The notes under the pieces were generated by a model that did no database searches, had not been told where the DNA came from, and was given only the letters and a program-made list of their open reading frames with translations. Made by a program: the position numbers and the translations under genes. A stretch of 64,000 nucleotides of DNA from Pseudoxanthomonas beigongshangi (lineage in GTDB: Bacteria; Pseudomonadota; Gammaproteobacteria; Xanthomonadales; Xanthomonadaceae). Every line of letters starts with the position of its first letter. The stretch's first letter is position 1. The stretch is taken from contig NZ_JADHDV010000010.1 of assembly GCF_016820515.1 (NCBI RefSeq), forward strand, positions 1-64,000. Reading direction: 5' to 3'. Of the stretch, positions 57,427 to 64,000 are shown piece by piece.

Positions 57427-58017
57427 TCAGTTTCGCGCCGGGGCCGTGGCGGTGGCTGGCGCGGCCGGAGCGCCCTGGGCCGGGGCTTCCGGCAGGACCA
57501 GGGAGAAGTAGGGGGCGGGCGGGGTCTGGCCGGGTGGCAGGTAGGCCGGCGCGGTTTCTCCTGCCGGGCCCAACGAGTGCATGAACCGGTAGATCGCGCG
57601 GCGGTCGGCTTCGCTCATGGCCCGCAGGGTGAAGTCCGGCATGATCGGCCGGGTACGCAGGTTGCCGCTGTAGGCAAGCCACTGGGCTTCGCTCATCTCC
57701 TGCATGCGCAGGCGCAGGTTGCTGGCGTAGGTCGTGCCCCACGGGCCGTGGTAGCCCAGCGGCGAGCCGGTCAGCCACTGCGCGGCCGGCACCTCGCCCT
57801 GGCGCTCGGCGTAGCCCGCCGTATGGCAATCGTTGCACCCGCCGATCCGGACCAGGTATTCGCCACGCGCCATGACGTCAGCGGCCGCGTCCGCCACGGG
57901 CGGGAGCGCGGCGGGGGAGGTTCCCGGCTTGCCGGCCTGCGCCTGGCAGCCTCCGAGCAGCACGATCGATGACAGCAGGCAGGACCGCAGTCCTGGCGAG
58001 GAAACGGGGTTGGGCAT
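57427..58017 (-). CDS. Cytochrome c family lipoprotein
   Basis: 196 aa. Lipobox L-L-G-G-C at residue 24, a single heme motif C-N-D-C-H near residue 63 and a likely axial Met in R-P-I-M-P-D-F. Periplasm-facing electron carrier, partner unknown. The C-terminal 30 residues are Pro/Ala-rich. No cognate dehydrogenase is nearby. Confidence 0.9.
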   Translation of the reverse strand: MPNPVSSPGLRSCLLSSIVLLGGCQAQAGKPGTSPAALPPVADAAADVMARGEYLVRIGGCNDCHTAGYAERQGEVPAAQWLTGSPLGYHGPWGTTYASNLRLRMQEMSEAQWLAYSGNLRTRPIMPDFTLRAMSEADRRAIYRFMHSLGPAGETAPAYLPPGQTPPAPYFSLVLPEAPAQGAPAAPATATAPARN

Positions 58018-58240
58018 GGCGGCGGCTCGTGGTGGTTGCGGAGAAGGGTGGTTGGGAAGCAGGCGGTTTAACGCGCGGTTCCGGGGCGACCGGACACGCG
58101 GTGCGCGCGGGATTCATGCGCCGGCCATGGACGTGCCGGCCCCGGTTTGCGGTTGGCGGGGATTCGCCGGAATCGCGGATGCTTGGGATCCCCGGCGGTC
58201 TGAGCGAGAATCCTCCCTCCCGCCCTCCACCGGAACCCGC

Positions 58241-58708
58241 ATGCCCCGCAAGATTGAAGCCCGCAAGTCCGACATCCATGGCAATGGCGTATTCGCCATC
58301 GCGCCCCTCGAGAAGGGCGAACGCGTCGTCGAGTACAAGGGCAAGCGGCGCACCCACGAGGAAGTGGACGAGGACGACAGCGGCGACGTGGAATCCGGCC
58401 ACACCTTCCTGTTCACCCTCAACGACGAATACGTCATCGACGCCAACCACAAGGGCAACAAGGCGCGCTGGATCAACCACAGCTGCGATCCCAACTGCGA
58501 AGCGGTCATCGAGGAACACGACGGCAAGAACCGCAAGAAGGACAAGGTGTTCATCGAGGCCATCCGCGACATCAAGCCCGGCGAGGAACTGACCTACAAC
58601 TACGGCATCGTCCTGGACGAGCCGCACACCGCCCGCCTGAAGAAGGTCTGGGCCTGCCGGTGCGGCAGCAAGAAGTGCACGGGCACGATGCTGCAACCCA
58701 AATCGTAA
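58241..58708 (+). CDS. SET-domain protein (putative lysine methyltransferase) with post-SET cysteines
   Basis: 155 aa, almost only a SET domain. Key parts are I-H-G-N-G-V-F-A (SAM binding), W-I-N-H-S-C-D-P-N-C, G-E-E-L-T-Y-N-Y-G with the catalytic Tyr, and a post-SET C-R-C-x4-C. With one more Cys from the N-H-S-C region these could bind zinc as in eukaryotic enzymes. Target unknown. ATG 58241. Confidence 0.92.
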   Translation: MPRKIEARKSDIHGNGVFAIAPLEKGERVVEYKGKRRTHEEVDEDDSGDVESGHTFLFTLNDEYVIDANHKGNKARWINHSCDPNCEAVIEEHDGKNRKKDKVFIEAIRDIKPGEELTYNYGIVLDEPHTARLKKVWACRCGSKKCTGTMLQPKS

Positions 58709-58725
58709 TCGCCGCTACACCGGGT

Positions 58726-58751
58726 GCCGCCTGTGACGGGATGCAGGCGGC
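58726..58751. terminator. Possible terminator hairpin after the SET gene
   Basis: GCCGCCTG / CAGGCGGC, 8-bp stem with a 10-base loop, 17 bases after the stop. No T tract, so termination is uncertain. Confidence 0.35.
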
Positions 58752-58846
58752 GGCCAAATGGTTGACATGACCTACGCCAGTCGGTGACCGGTTGCCGGAA
58801 CGCTAGGGTGGCGTCCAACGGGCACGAGCCCAACGGAACTCCCGAC

Positions 58847-61072
58847 ATGCGCGCGGCAATCCTGAGTCTCTCCATCCTGATGGCGTTGTCCGCGCCGGCC
58901 CTGGCCATCGACGTGGACGGCCGCATCGATCCGGCCGAATGGCAGGGCGCGCGGCACATCACCGATTTCCGCAAGGTGCAGCCGCTGACCGGCACGCCGG
59001 CGACCCACCCGACCGAGGCGTGGGTGCTGGCCACGCCCGATGGGCTTGCCATCGGCTTCCGCAATATCCAGCCGGCCGCCAGTCGTACACGCCAGCGCGT
59101 GCAGCGGGATTTCGAGGATCAGGTGGACCGGGTCAACCTGATGATCGATTTCGACGGTGACGGCCGCACCGGCTACAACTTCACCATTTCCTCGACCGAT
59201 GGCGTCGCCGACGCGGTGATCACCAACGAGTCCGATTTCAACGACGACTGGGACGGCAACTGGAAGCACGCGGTCAGCGAGGATGCCGACGGCTGGTCGG
59301 CGGAAATGCTGATTCCCTGGTACATCGCACCGATGCGCGGTGGCGAGGGCGATGTCCGCCGGATGAAGATCTATCTGGATCGCGTGGTCGGCTCCACCGG
59401 GGAACGCGTGGCCTGGCCGGTGGCGAGTTTCGAACGGTCGCGGTTCCTGTCCGAGTTCACGCCTGTCGAGGTGCCGCGATACAGCCAGTCGCTGCTGGCG
59501 GTCACGCCGTACGCGTCGGGCCTGTACGACAACATTCGCGGTGACAGCGATTTCGACGGCGGCGTGGATCTGTTCTGGAAGCCCAACGGCCAGTTCCAGA
59601 TGACCGCCACGCTCAATCCCGATTTCGGCCAGGTGGAGAGCGATGACCTGGTGGTCAACTTCAGCGCCACCGAAACCTTCATCAGCGACAAGCGACCGTT
59701 CTTCACCGAGAACCAGGGGCTGTTCGAATACACCACGCCGTCGGATTTCAGCCAGTTGCTGTATACCCGCCGGGTCGGCGGGCCGGCCGACGATGGCCGT
59801 GGCGCGGGCGACATCACCGCCGCGGTCAAGCTCAACGGCTCGTTCGGGCAGACCAAGTACGGCGTGTTTGCCGCCGACGAGGCGGACGAGGTGGGGCGCT
59901 CGTTCTACGCGCTGCGGCTGGTGCGTGATTTCAAGGACCAGAACCTGGGCATGATGATGACCCGCGTGGATCGTCCGTACCTTGATCGCGAGGCGACCGT
60001 GTTCGGCATCGACCACAACTGGCGTCCGACCGCGCGCTGGAACCTGCGCACCCGCGTGTTCGGCAGCCAGATCGACGAGCATGGCGACACCACCCGCGAT
60101 CTGGGCGCCACGGTCTGGGCCGACTACGAGATGGATCATGGCTGGCGCCAGCAGTGGATCGCCATGCATTTCGGCAACGACCTGCAGATCAACGACGCCG
60201 GCTACCTGTCGCGCAACAGCATGAACTACCTGCACTGGGAGGTGAAGCGGCGCTTCGCCGACCAGCCCGAAAGCTCGCGTTACTCATCGAAGGAATGGCG
60301 CTGGCGGGTCAGTTCGGTCTACAACAACCACGGCGAGCGGCTCAACAACCAGTTCCGGATGAGCCGGCAGGGGCAGCTGCGCAACGGCGCCAGCGAGTAC
60401 GCCCAGATCAATATCAATACCTCGGGCGTCGAGGACCTGCTGACCCGCGGCCATGGTTCGGTGAACGTGCCGGCCCGCTTCAATGCGCACTACGAGTACG
60501 AACGTCCGCGCAAGGGACACTGGGCGCACGACGTCTATGCGGATCTGGTCAGCGGGGGCCTCGCCGGCAACGACGAGATCGGTTACGCCTTCGAATACCA
60601 GGCCACCTATTTCATCAACGACGCCTTCAGCCTGTACGGCGGCTTCTATGCCGATCGCACCCCGGACTGGCTGGTCTGGCAGTACGACAACCTGATCGGC
60701 AGCTTCGAGGGGCGCGAGTGGCATGTGAATGCCGGCCTCAACTGGACCATCAGCGACCGCCAGGAACTGCGCGTCAAGCTGCAGTCGATCGCGCTCGACG
60801 CCCGTGCCCGCCAGGCCTACCGGGTGATGGCCGGCGGCGATGCGCTGCGCAGCGACGACGAGATCAACGATTTCAGCCTGAGCAATCTGGGTTTCCAGAT
60901 CCGCTATCGCTACGAGCTGGCGCCGCTGTCCTACCTGTATGTCGTCTACGGCCGTGGCGGACGCGAGAACAACCGCTTCGGGGATAGCGCAGGCGCGTTG
61001 CTGGGCGATGCGTTCGGGTTGCGCGACGACGAACAACTGCTGGTCAAGCTGAGCTACCGCTTCGAGCTGTGA
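58847..61072 (+). CDS. DUF5916 protein with N-terminal CBM9-like domain (outer membrane barrel)
   Basis: 741 aa. Signal peptide to A-L-A. Residues about 20-200 resemble the CBM9-like sugar-binding sandwich (I-D-G/D-G-R-I-D-P-A-E-W opening). The long C-terminal region has alternating aromatic strands and the terminal S-Y-R-F-E-L expected of an outer membrane beta barrel. Function unknown. ATG 58847 begins the signal peptide; earlier in-frame starts lack one. Confidence 0.87.
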   Translation: MRAAILSLSILMALSAPALAIDVDGRIDPAEWQGARHITDFRKVQPLTGTPATHPTEAWVLATPDGLAIGFRNIQPAASRTRQRVQRDFEDQVDRVNLMIDFDGDGRTGYNFTISSTDGVADAVITNESDFNDDWDGNWKHAVSEDADGWSAEMLIPWYIAPMRGGEGDVRRMKIYLDRVVGSTGERVAWPVASFERSRFLSEFTPVEVPRYSQSLLAVTPYASGLYDNIRGDSDFDGGVDLFWKPNGQFQMTATLNPDFGQVESDDLVVNFSATETFISDKRPFFTENQGLFEYTTPSDFSQLLYTRRVGGPADDGRGAGDITAAVKLNGSFGQTKYGVFAADEADEVGRSFYALRLVRDFKDQNLGMMMTRVDRPYLDREATVFGIDHNWRPTARWNLRTRVFGSQIDEHGDTTRDLGATVWADYEMDHGWRQQWIAMHFGNDLQINDAGYLSRNSMNYLHWEVKRRFADQPESSRYSSKEWRWRVSSVYNNHGERLNNQFRMSRQGQLRNGASEYAQININTSGVEDLLTRGHGSVNVPARFNAHYEYERPRKGHWAHDVYADLVSGGLAGNDEIGYAFEYQATYFINDAFSLYGGFYADRTPDWLVWQYDNLIGSFEGREWHVNAGLNWTISDRQELRVKLQSIALDARARQAYRVMAGGDALRSDDEINDFSLSNLGFQIRYRYELAPLSYLYVVYGRGGRENNRFGDSAGALLGDAFGLRDDEQLLVKLSYRFEL

Positions 61073-61108
61073 CCTGTTGGCCGGTCGCGGTGAGGCGATC
61101 GGGAATCC

Positions 61109-61134
61109 GAAGCGGCGGGCCGCCCCGCCGCTTC
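61109..61134. terminator. Shared hairpin between convergent DUF5916 and DUF1439 genes
   Basis: Perfect 10-bp stem GAAGCGGCGG / CCGCCGCTTC with a 6-base loop in the 66-base convergent gap. Strong stem, no T tract. Confidence 0.55.
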
Positions 61135-61138
61135 GCGT

Positions 61139-61744
61139 TCACTGGCCCAGACGCAGGTGGACCTGCCCGTCCTGGATGCGGATGGCATCGGACGAGAGGG
61201 TGCCGGGGATTTGCGCCAGCGCCTCGGCGTCGAGCCGATAAATCGGTTCGTCCTGCGCGTATTGCTCCAGCAGGCCGTTGATCATCTCGCGGGTCTGCGC
61301 GTCCATCGGCTTGCCCTGGCCATCCGCCTGCAGATCCATCAGTTCCGGGCGCTCCAGGTGCAGGCCCTGGGTGGCCGGGTCATAGCGCAGTCCGCTGGCA
61401 ACCCGGAAGCGTCCCTGCCGGTTGCCGCTGCCGGCCAGCGAAGCGTCGTAGTCGAGATCCATCTGGATGCGATCGCCGCCGGCCGGAATGGCGATCACCG
61501 GCCGGCTGAGGGTCAGGCGTGCCAGGCCACCCAGCCAGGTCTCCTTGCGCGGAAACGCCGGTTCGGCGGCGCTCTGCAACTGCGCGGGCGTGAGGGTCAG
61601 GCTGTCCGCCGCGATGGCGGCGGCCGGTTCGGCATGCGCGAGCCACGCGGGGAAGGGCAGTGCGGCCGTGCTGGCGGCGAGCGCGGCGGCCAGCAGGCGA
61701 CGGGAGCGCCGCAGTCGGCGCAGGGTGCGGGTATCAGTTTCCAT
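61139..61744 (-). CDS. DUF1439 family protein, copy A
   Basis: 201 aa exported protein with a signal peptide after a basic N-terminus. Shares G-L-R-Y-D-P-A-T-Q-G-L-H-L with copy B, which it overlaps by 11 bases. DUF1439 (YceB-like) proteins are periplasmic or lipid-anchored with a lipid-binding-like fold; no function is known. Confidence 0.85.
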   Translation of the reverse strand: METDTRTLRRLRRSRRLLAAALAASTAALPFPAWLAHAEPAAAIAADSLTLTPAQLQSAAEPAFPRKETWLGGLARLTLSRPVIAIPAGGDRIQMDLDYDASLAGSGNRQGRFRVASGLRYDPATQGLHLERPELMDLQADGQGKPMDAQTREMINGLLEQYAQDEPIYRLDAEALAQIPGTLSSDAIRIQDGQVHLRLGQ

Positions 61745-62309
61745 CCAGTTTCACCACGATTTTTCCGTTTTCGATGAGGGTCGCACCGATGTGCTTGCCG
61801 CGCGGCAAGCGATCCAGCACGTCGCTGTCGATGCGGTATATCGGTTCCTGGCGCGCGTATTCGGCCAGTACCGCGTTGATGAGTTCGCGCGTGCCACCCT
61901 TCATGACGCTGCCGGAGCCGGGCAGATCCACGCTCAGCAGTTCCGGGTTGTCCAGATGCAGGCCCTGGGTGGCCGGGTCGTAACGCAGGCGGCTGGCGAC
62001 GGCGAAGCGCCCGCGGGCGACGTCGCCCGCGCCAATCGCGCTGACGCCGATGTCGAAATCCAGCCGCAGGCGATCGTCGCCACCGGCCAGCGACAGGCGG
62101 GGATGGCTCAGCGTGGCCGACACCAGTCCGCCGAGCTTGTCGAACTCGCGCGGGAAGCTGCGGTCGAGCCGTTTTTGCAACTGGGGTTCGGTGAAGCTGA
62201 TCTGATCGCCGAAGAAACCGGTGACGGCGTTCATGGTGCCGCAGCCGGCCAGCAGCAACAGCAGGCCGAGCAGGGCGGTCGACGCCAGCGGGCGGAAGCG
62301 TGGAGTCAT
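61734..62309 (-). CDS. DUF1439 family lipoprotein, copy B
   Basis: 191 aa. Lipobox L-L-A-G-C near residue 23, then the paralogous DUF1439 domain. Tandem with copy A in one unit; the pair appears to have arisen by duplication, one copy keeping the lipid anchor and the other only a signal peptide. Confidence 0.87.
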   Translation of the reverse strand: MTPRFRPLASTALLGLLLLLAGCGTMNAVTGFFGDQISFTEPQLQKRLDRSFPREFDKLGGLVSATLSHPRLSLAGGDDRLRLDFDIGVSAIGAGDVARGRFAVASRLRYDPATQGLHLDNPELLSVDLPGSGSVMKGGTRELINAVLAEYARQEPIYRIDSDVLDRLPRGKHIGATLIENGKIVVKLDGN

Positions 62310-62396
62310 GCGTTGCCGGGATCCATGAAAAAGGGAGTCATCGCACGATAACGCGGGGATTCTGTCCGCCGGCTAACCGGTGGCGGCAATCTTCAG

Positions 62397-62702
62397 TCAA
62401 CCGGGCGCGCGCTGCTTCAGGTCCTGCAGGAACACCTCGACATGCGGCCGCAGGGAAGCGAACAGATCGTCCTGATCGTTGCGGTGGTCGGCCATCAGGC
62501 CACCGAGCAGCTTGGCGCCGATCACCAGCGCGGTGCGCTCGTCGCCGGTGAAGCCGCGGAGCCGCTGCACGTTCTCCAGCACCCGCATCCAGTCGTCGTG
62601 GCAGTGATGCTCGAATTCAATGGTGCACCGGCTGGTGCAGGGCAGCCCGTCCGCCTCCACGGGCGTGACGGTGATGCGATAGCGTTGGGGACGATTGGCC
62701 AT
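62397..62702 (-). CDS. DUF3861 family small protein
   Basis: 101 aa, ATG 62702. Opening Y-R-I-T-V-T-P-V and the E-F-E-H-H-C-H-D-D-W block plus a C-terminal D-L-F-A-S-L-R-P fit DUF3861. His/Cys-rich middle may bind metal. Function unknown. Confidence 0.8.
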   Translation of the reverse strand: MANRPQRYRITVTPVEADGLPCTSRCTIEFEHHCHDDWMRVLENVQRLRGFTGDERTALVIGAKLLGGLMADHRNDQDDLFASLRPHVEVFLQDLKQRAPG

Positions 62703-62799
62703 GGAAGGGGCACCGCGGGGAGACAGGGGCAAGATAGGCGCGCCCCGGTGCCGGCACGAGGCCCGCCGCCGCGATGGAGTGTTCCGTCGGGTCGCGGAT

Positions 62800-63378
62800 T
62801 CAGCGTCGTCCCCATACCGCGCCGGCGCGCAGCCTGGGCAGCGGATCCCGTGCGCCGTCGCGGGCATAGATGCCGAAATGCAGGTGTGGTGGCGTGCCCT
62901 TCGCGTTGCCGGTGGTGCCCACCGTGCCCAGCGGCGTCCCGGCCGCCACCACGTCGCCGCTGGCCAGGCCGGGGGCCCAGTCGTCCAGGTGGGCGTAGTA
63001 GTAGCGTTCCATTCCCGGCCCCAGCACCCAGACCTGGCGACCGCCCAGGCCGCCGTCGCGGATGGTAGTGATCACGCCGCGGGTGCTGCTGAGCACCGGC
63101 GTTCCGCGGCGCGCGAAGATGTCCACGCCGGCATGCTGGCGATCGTTGCCGCGCGGAGCGCCAAACGTGGCCGCGATGTCGCGCGCGGACACGCCATGCA
63201 CCGGCACCGGCAACGAGGTGGACGCGGGCAGGCGCGACAGTTCCCACAGGGTGCGCAGCGGCAACAGGAAGGGTTGCCGCCATGACCACGCCGCCAGCCA
63301 GGCCAGCAGTGCCGCCACCGCCAGCACGACCAGGACGCGACGCGCGCGATGGCGGCGGGGCGAGGGCGGCACGTGCAT
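62800..63378 (-). CDS. M23 family metallopeptidase (LytM-like)
   Basis: 192 aa with one N-terminal membrane helix (about 13-32). Zinc ligands H-x3-D in H-A-G-V-D-I-F and H-x-H in P-H-L-H-F-G are intact, so an active peptidoglycan endopeptidase in the periplasm is expected. It starts one base before the DUF533 stop. Confidence 0.92.
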   Translation of the reverse strand: MHVPPSPRRHRARRVLVVLAVAALLAWLAAWSWRQPFLLPLRTLWELSRLPASTSLPVPVHGVSARDIAATFGAPRGNDRQHAGVDIFARRGTPVLSSTRGVITTIRDGGLGGRQVWVLGPGMERYYYAHLDDWAPGLASGDVVAAGTPLGTVGTTGNAKGTPPHLHFGIYARDGARDPLPRLRAGAVWGRR

Positions 63379-63379
63379 G

Positions 63380-64000
63380 TCAGGCGCGTGCGGCCTGTTC
63401 CGCCAGTTGGCGCTCCAGGCGGGTCTTCAGGTCGGCATCCAGCTTCAGTTGCCGCGCCAGCTCGTCCAGGTAGGCGCGTTCCATGAAGTTCTGTTCGTCG
63501 ACCACCATCAGGCTGGCCAGGTACATCTCCGACGCCACTTCCGGGGTCTCGCCTGCCTGCGCGACCTCGGCCGGATCCAGCGGCTTCTGCAGTTCCGCCT
63601 GTAGCCAGCGCTGCAATTCGGCATCGTCGCCGATACGGCGGAACTCGCCTTCGATCACGGCGCGCTCGCGATCATCGACGTGGCCGTCGGCCTTGGCGGC
63701 GGCAATCAGCGCCCGCAGGATGGCCTGGCTGTGCTGCTCGGCCTGCGGCGGCGGCAGGCGATCGACGGTGCGTGGTTCGGTGGCGGTGGCCGCGGTCTGC
63801 TGCTGGTGGTCGCGGTAGGCCTGGTAGGCCATCACGCCGATCGCGGCCAGTCCGCCATAGGTGGCCAGCTTGCGGGTCTTGCGGTTCTTGCCGAGCAGCA
63901 GGCCCAACGCGCCGCCGGCCACCGCGCCCTTGCCGAAGTCGGCATTGAGCAGGCTGCCGCCGGTCTGGGATTTGAGCAGCTGTTCCAGGAAGCCTTGAAT
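63380..64000 (-). CDS. DUF533/TerB-like membrane protein (5' end cut by window edge)
   Basis: At least 206 residues read to the edge, beginning in frame I-Q-G-F-L-E-Q-L-L, close to the usual N-terminus. A Gly-rich hydrophobic segment (A-V-A-G-G-A-L-G-L-L-L-G) precedes a C-terminal TerB-like helical domain with D-G-H-V-D-D-R-E. Family proteins are inner-membrane associated with no set function. Confidence 0.88.
   Translation of the reverse strand: MQGFLEQLLKSQTGGSLLNADFGKGAVAGGALGLLLGKNRKTRKLATYGGLAAIGVMAYQAYRDHQQQTAATATEPRTVDRLPPPQAEQHSQAILRALIAAAKADGHVDDRERAVIEGEFRRIGDDAELQRWLQAELQKPLDPAEVAQAGETPEVASEMYLASLMVVDEQNFMERAYLDELARQLKLDADLKTRLERQLAEQAARA

Overview
The window is a contiguous, gene-dense chromosomal segment of a high-GC gammaproteobacterium, most likely a member of the Xanthomonadaceae/Lysobacteraceae (Xanthomonas, Pseudoxanthomonas, Luteimonas, Lysobacter). 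The evidence is a regulatory PTS locus that joins hprK, an EIIA-Man, HPr and EI to rpoN and mgtE, a bifunctional XanB-type GDP-mannose enzyme, an Rrf2-led sufBCDS operon, and short family-typical palindromic repeats. I saw no tRNA, rRNA, transposase, integrase, phage gene or CRISPR array, and no stretch over 300 bases lacks a gene.

Layout. 1-2.5 kb: an H-NOX heme sensor directly upstream of a GAF-GGDEF-EAL c-di-GMP enzyme (cut by the left edge). 2.6-5.5 kb: tag, then divergently yqgE, ruvX and pyrB. 5.5-8.9 kb: a second diguanylate cyclase, a zinc-ribbon orphan, a lipoprotein esterase and a CPBP protease. 8.9-20.4 kb: one long minus-strand block, kdsD-kdsC-lptC-lptA-lptB-rpoN-hpf-hprK-rapZ-EIIA-ptsH-ptsI-mgtE, linking Kdo synthesis and LPS transport to sigma-54 and a phosphorelay PTS. 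20.5-22.8 kb: ibaG, a GFA-fold protein, murA and an EF-hand membrane protein. 22.9-29.8 kb: two DUF3108 paralogues, purN, a DUF2238 protein and purM, then divergently a DUF2066 protein, a PerM-type permease and hda. 29.8-37.9 kb: a DnaA-box cluster, the murU-amgK recycling pair, xanB, a CadC-like TPR regulator, a serine hydrolase, a GlsB-like protein and an M20 peptidase. 38-39.4 kb: a ComEA-like protein, repeats and HutD.

39.4-50.9 kb is the most interesting part: a minus-strand iron island with three Fur-box matches. Two TonB-dependent receptors, a PiuC dioxygenase and two small membrane-protein candidates sit beside a six-gene run: receptor, PepSY membrane protein, DUF2271, DUF4198, ApbE and a membrane-anchored flavodoxin/FNR reductase. 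DUF2271 carries a D-G-V-T-G-P-T motif that resembles ApbE flavinylation sites. I infer an iron-regulated electron path from NADPH across the inner membrane to periplasmic ferric chelates. ApbE here lacks a visible signal peptide, which is a puzzle for that model.

51-57.4 kb: a Rieske ferredoxin and an acetyltransferase, a REP-like palindrome, then sufS-sufD-sufC-sufB and an Rrf2 regulator. 57.4-64 kb: a cytochrome c lipoprotein, a SET-domain protein, a DUF5916 barrel protein, two DUF1439 proteins, a DUF3861 protein, an M23 peptidase and a DUF533 protein cut by the right edge.
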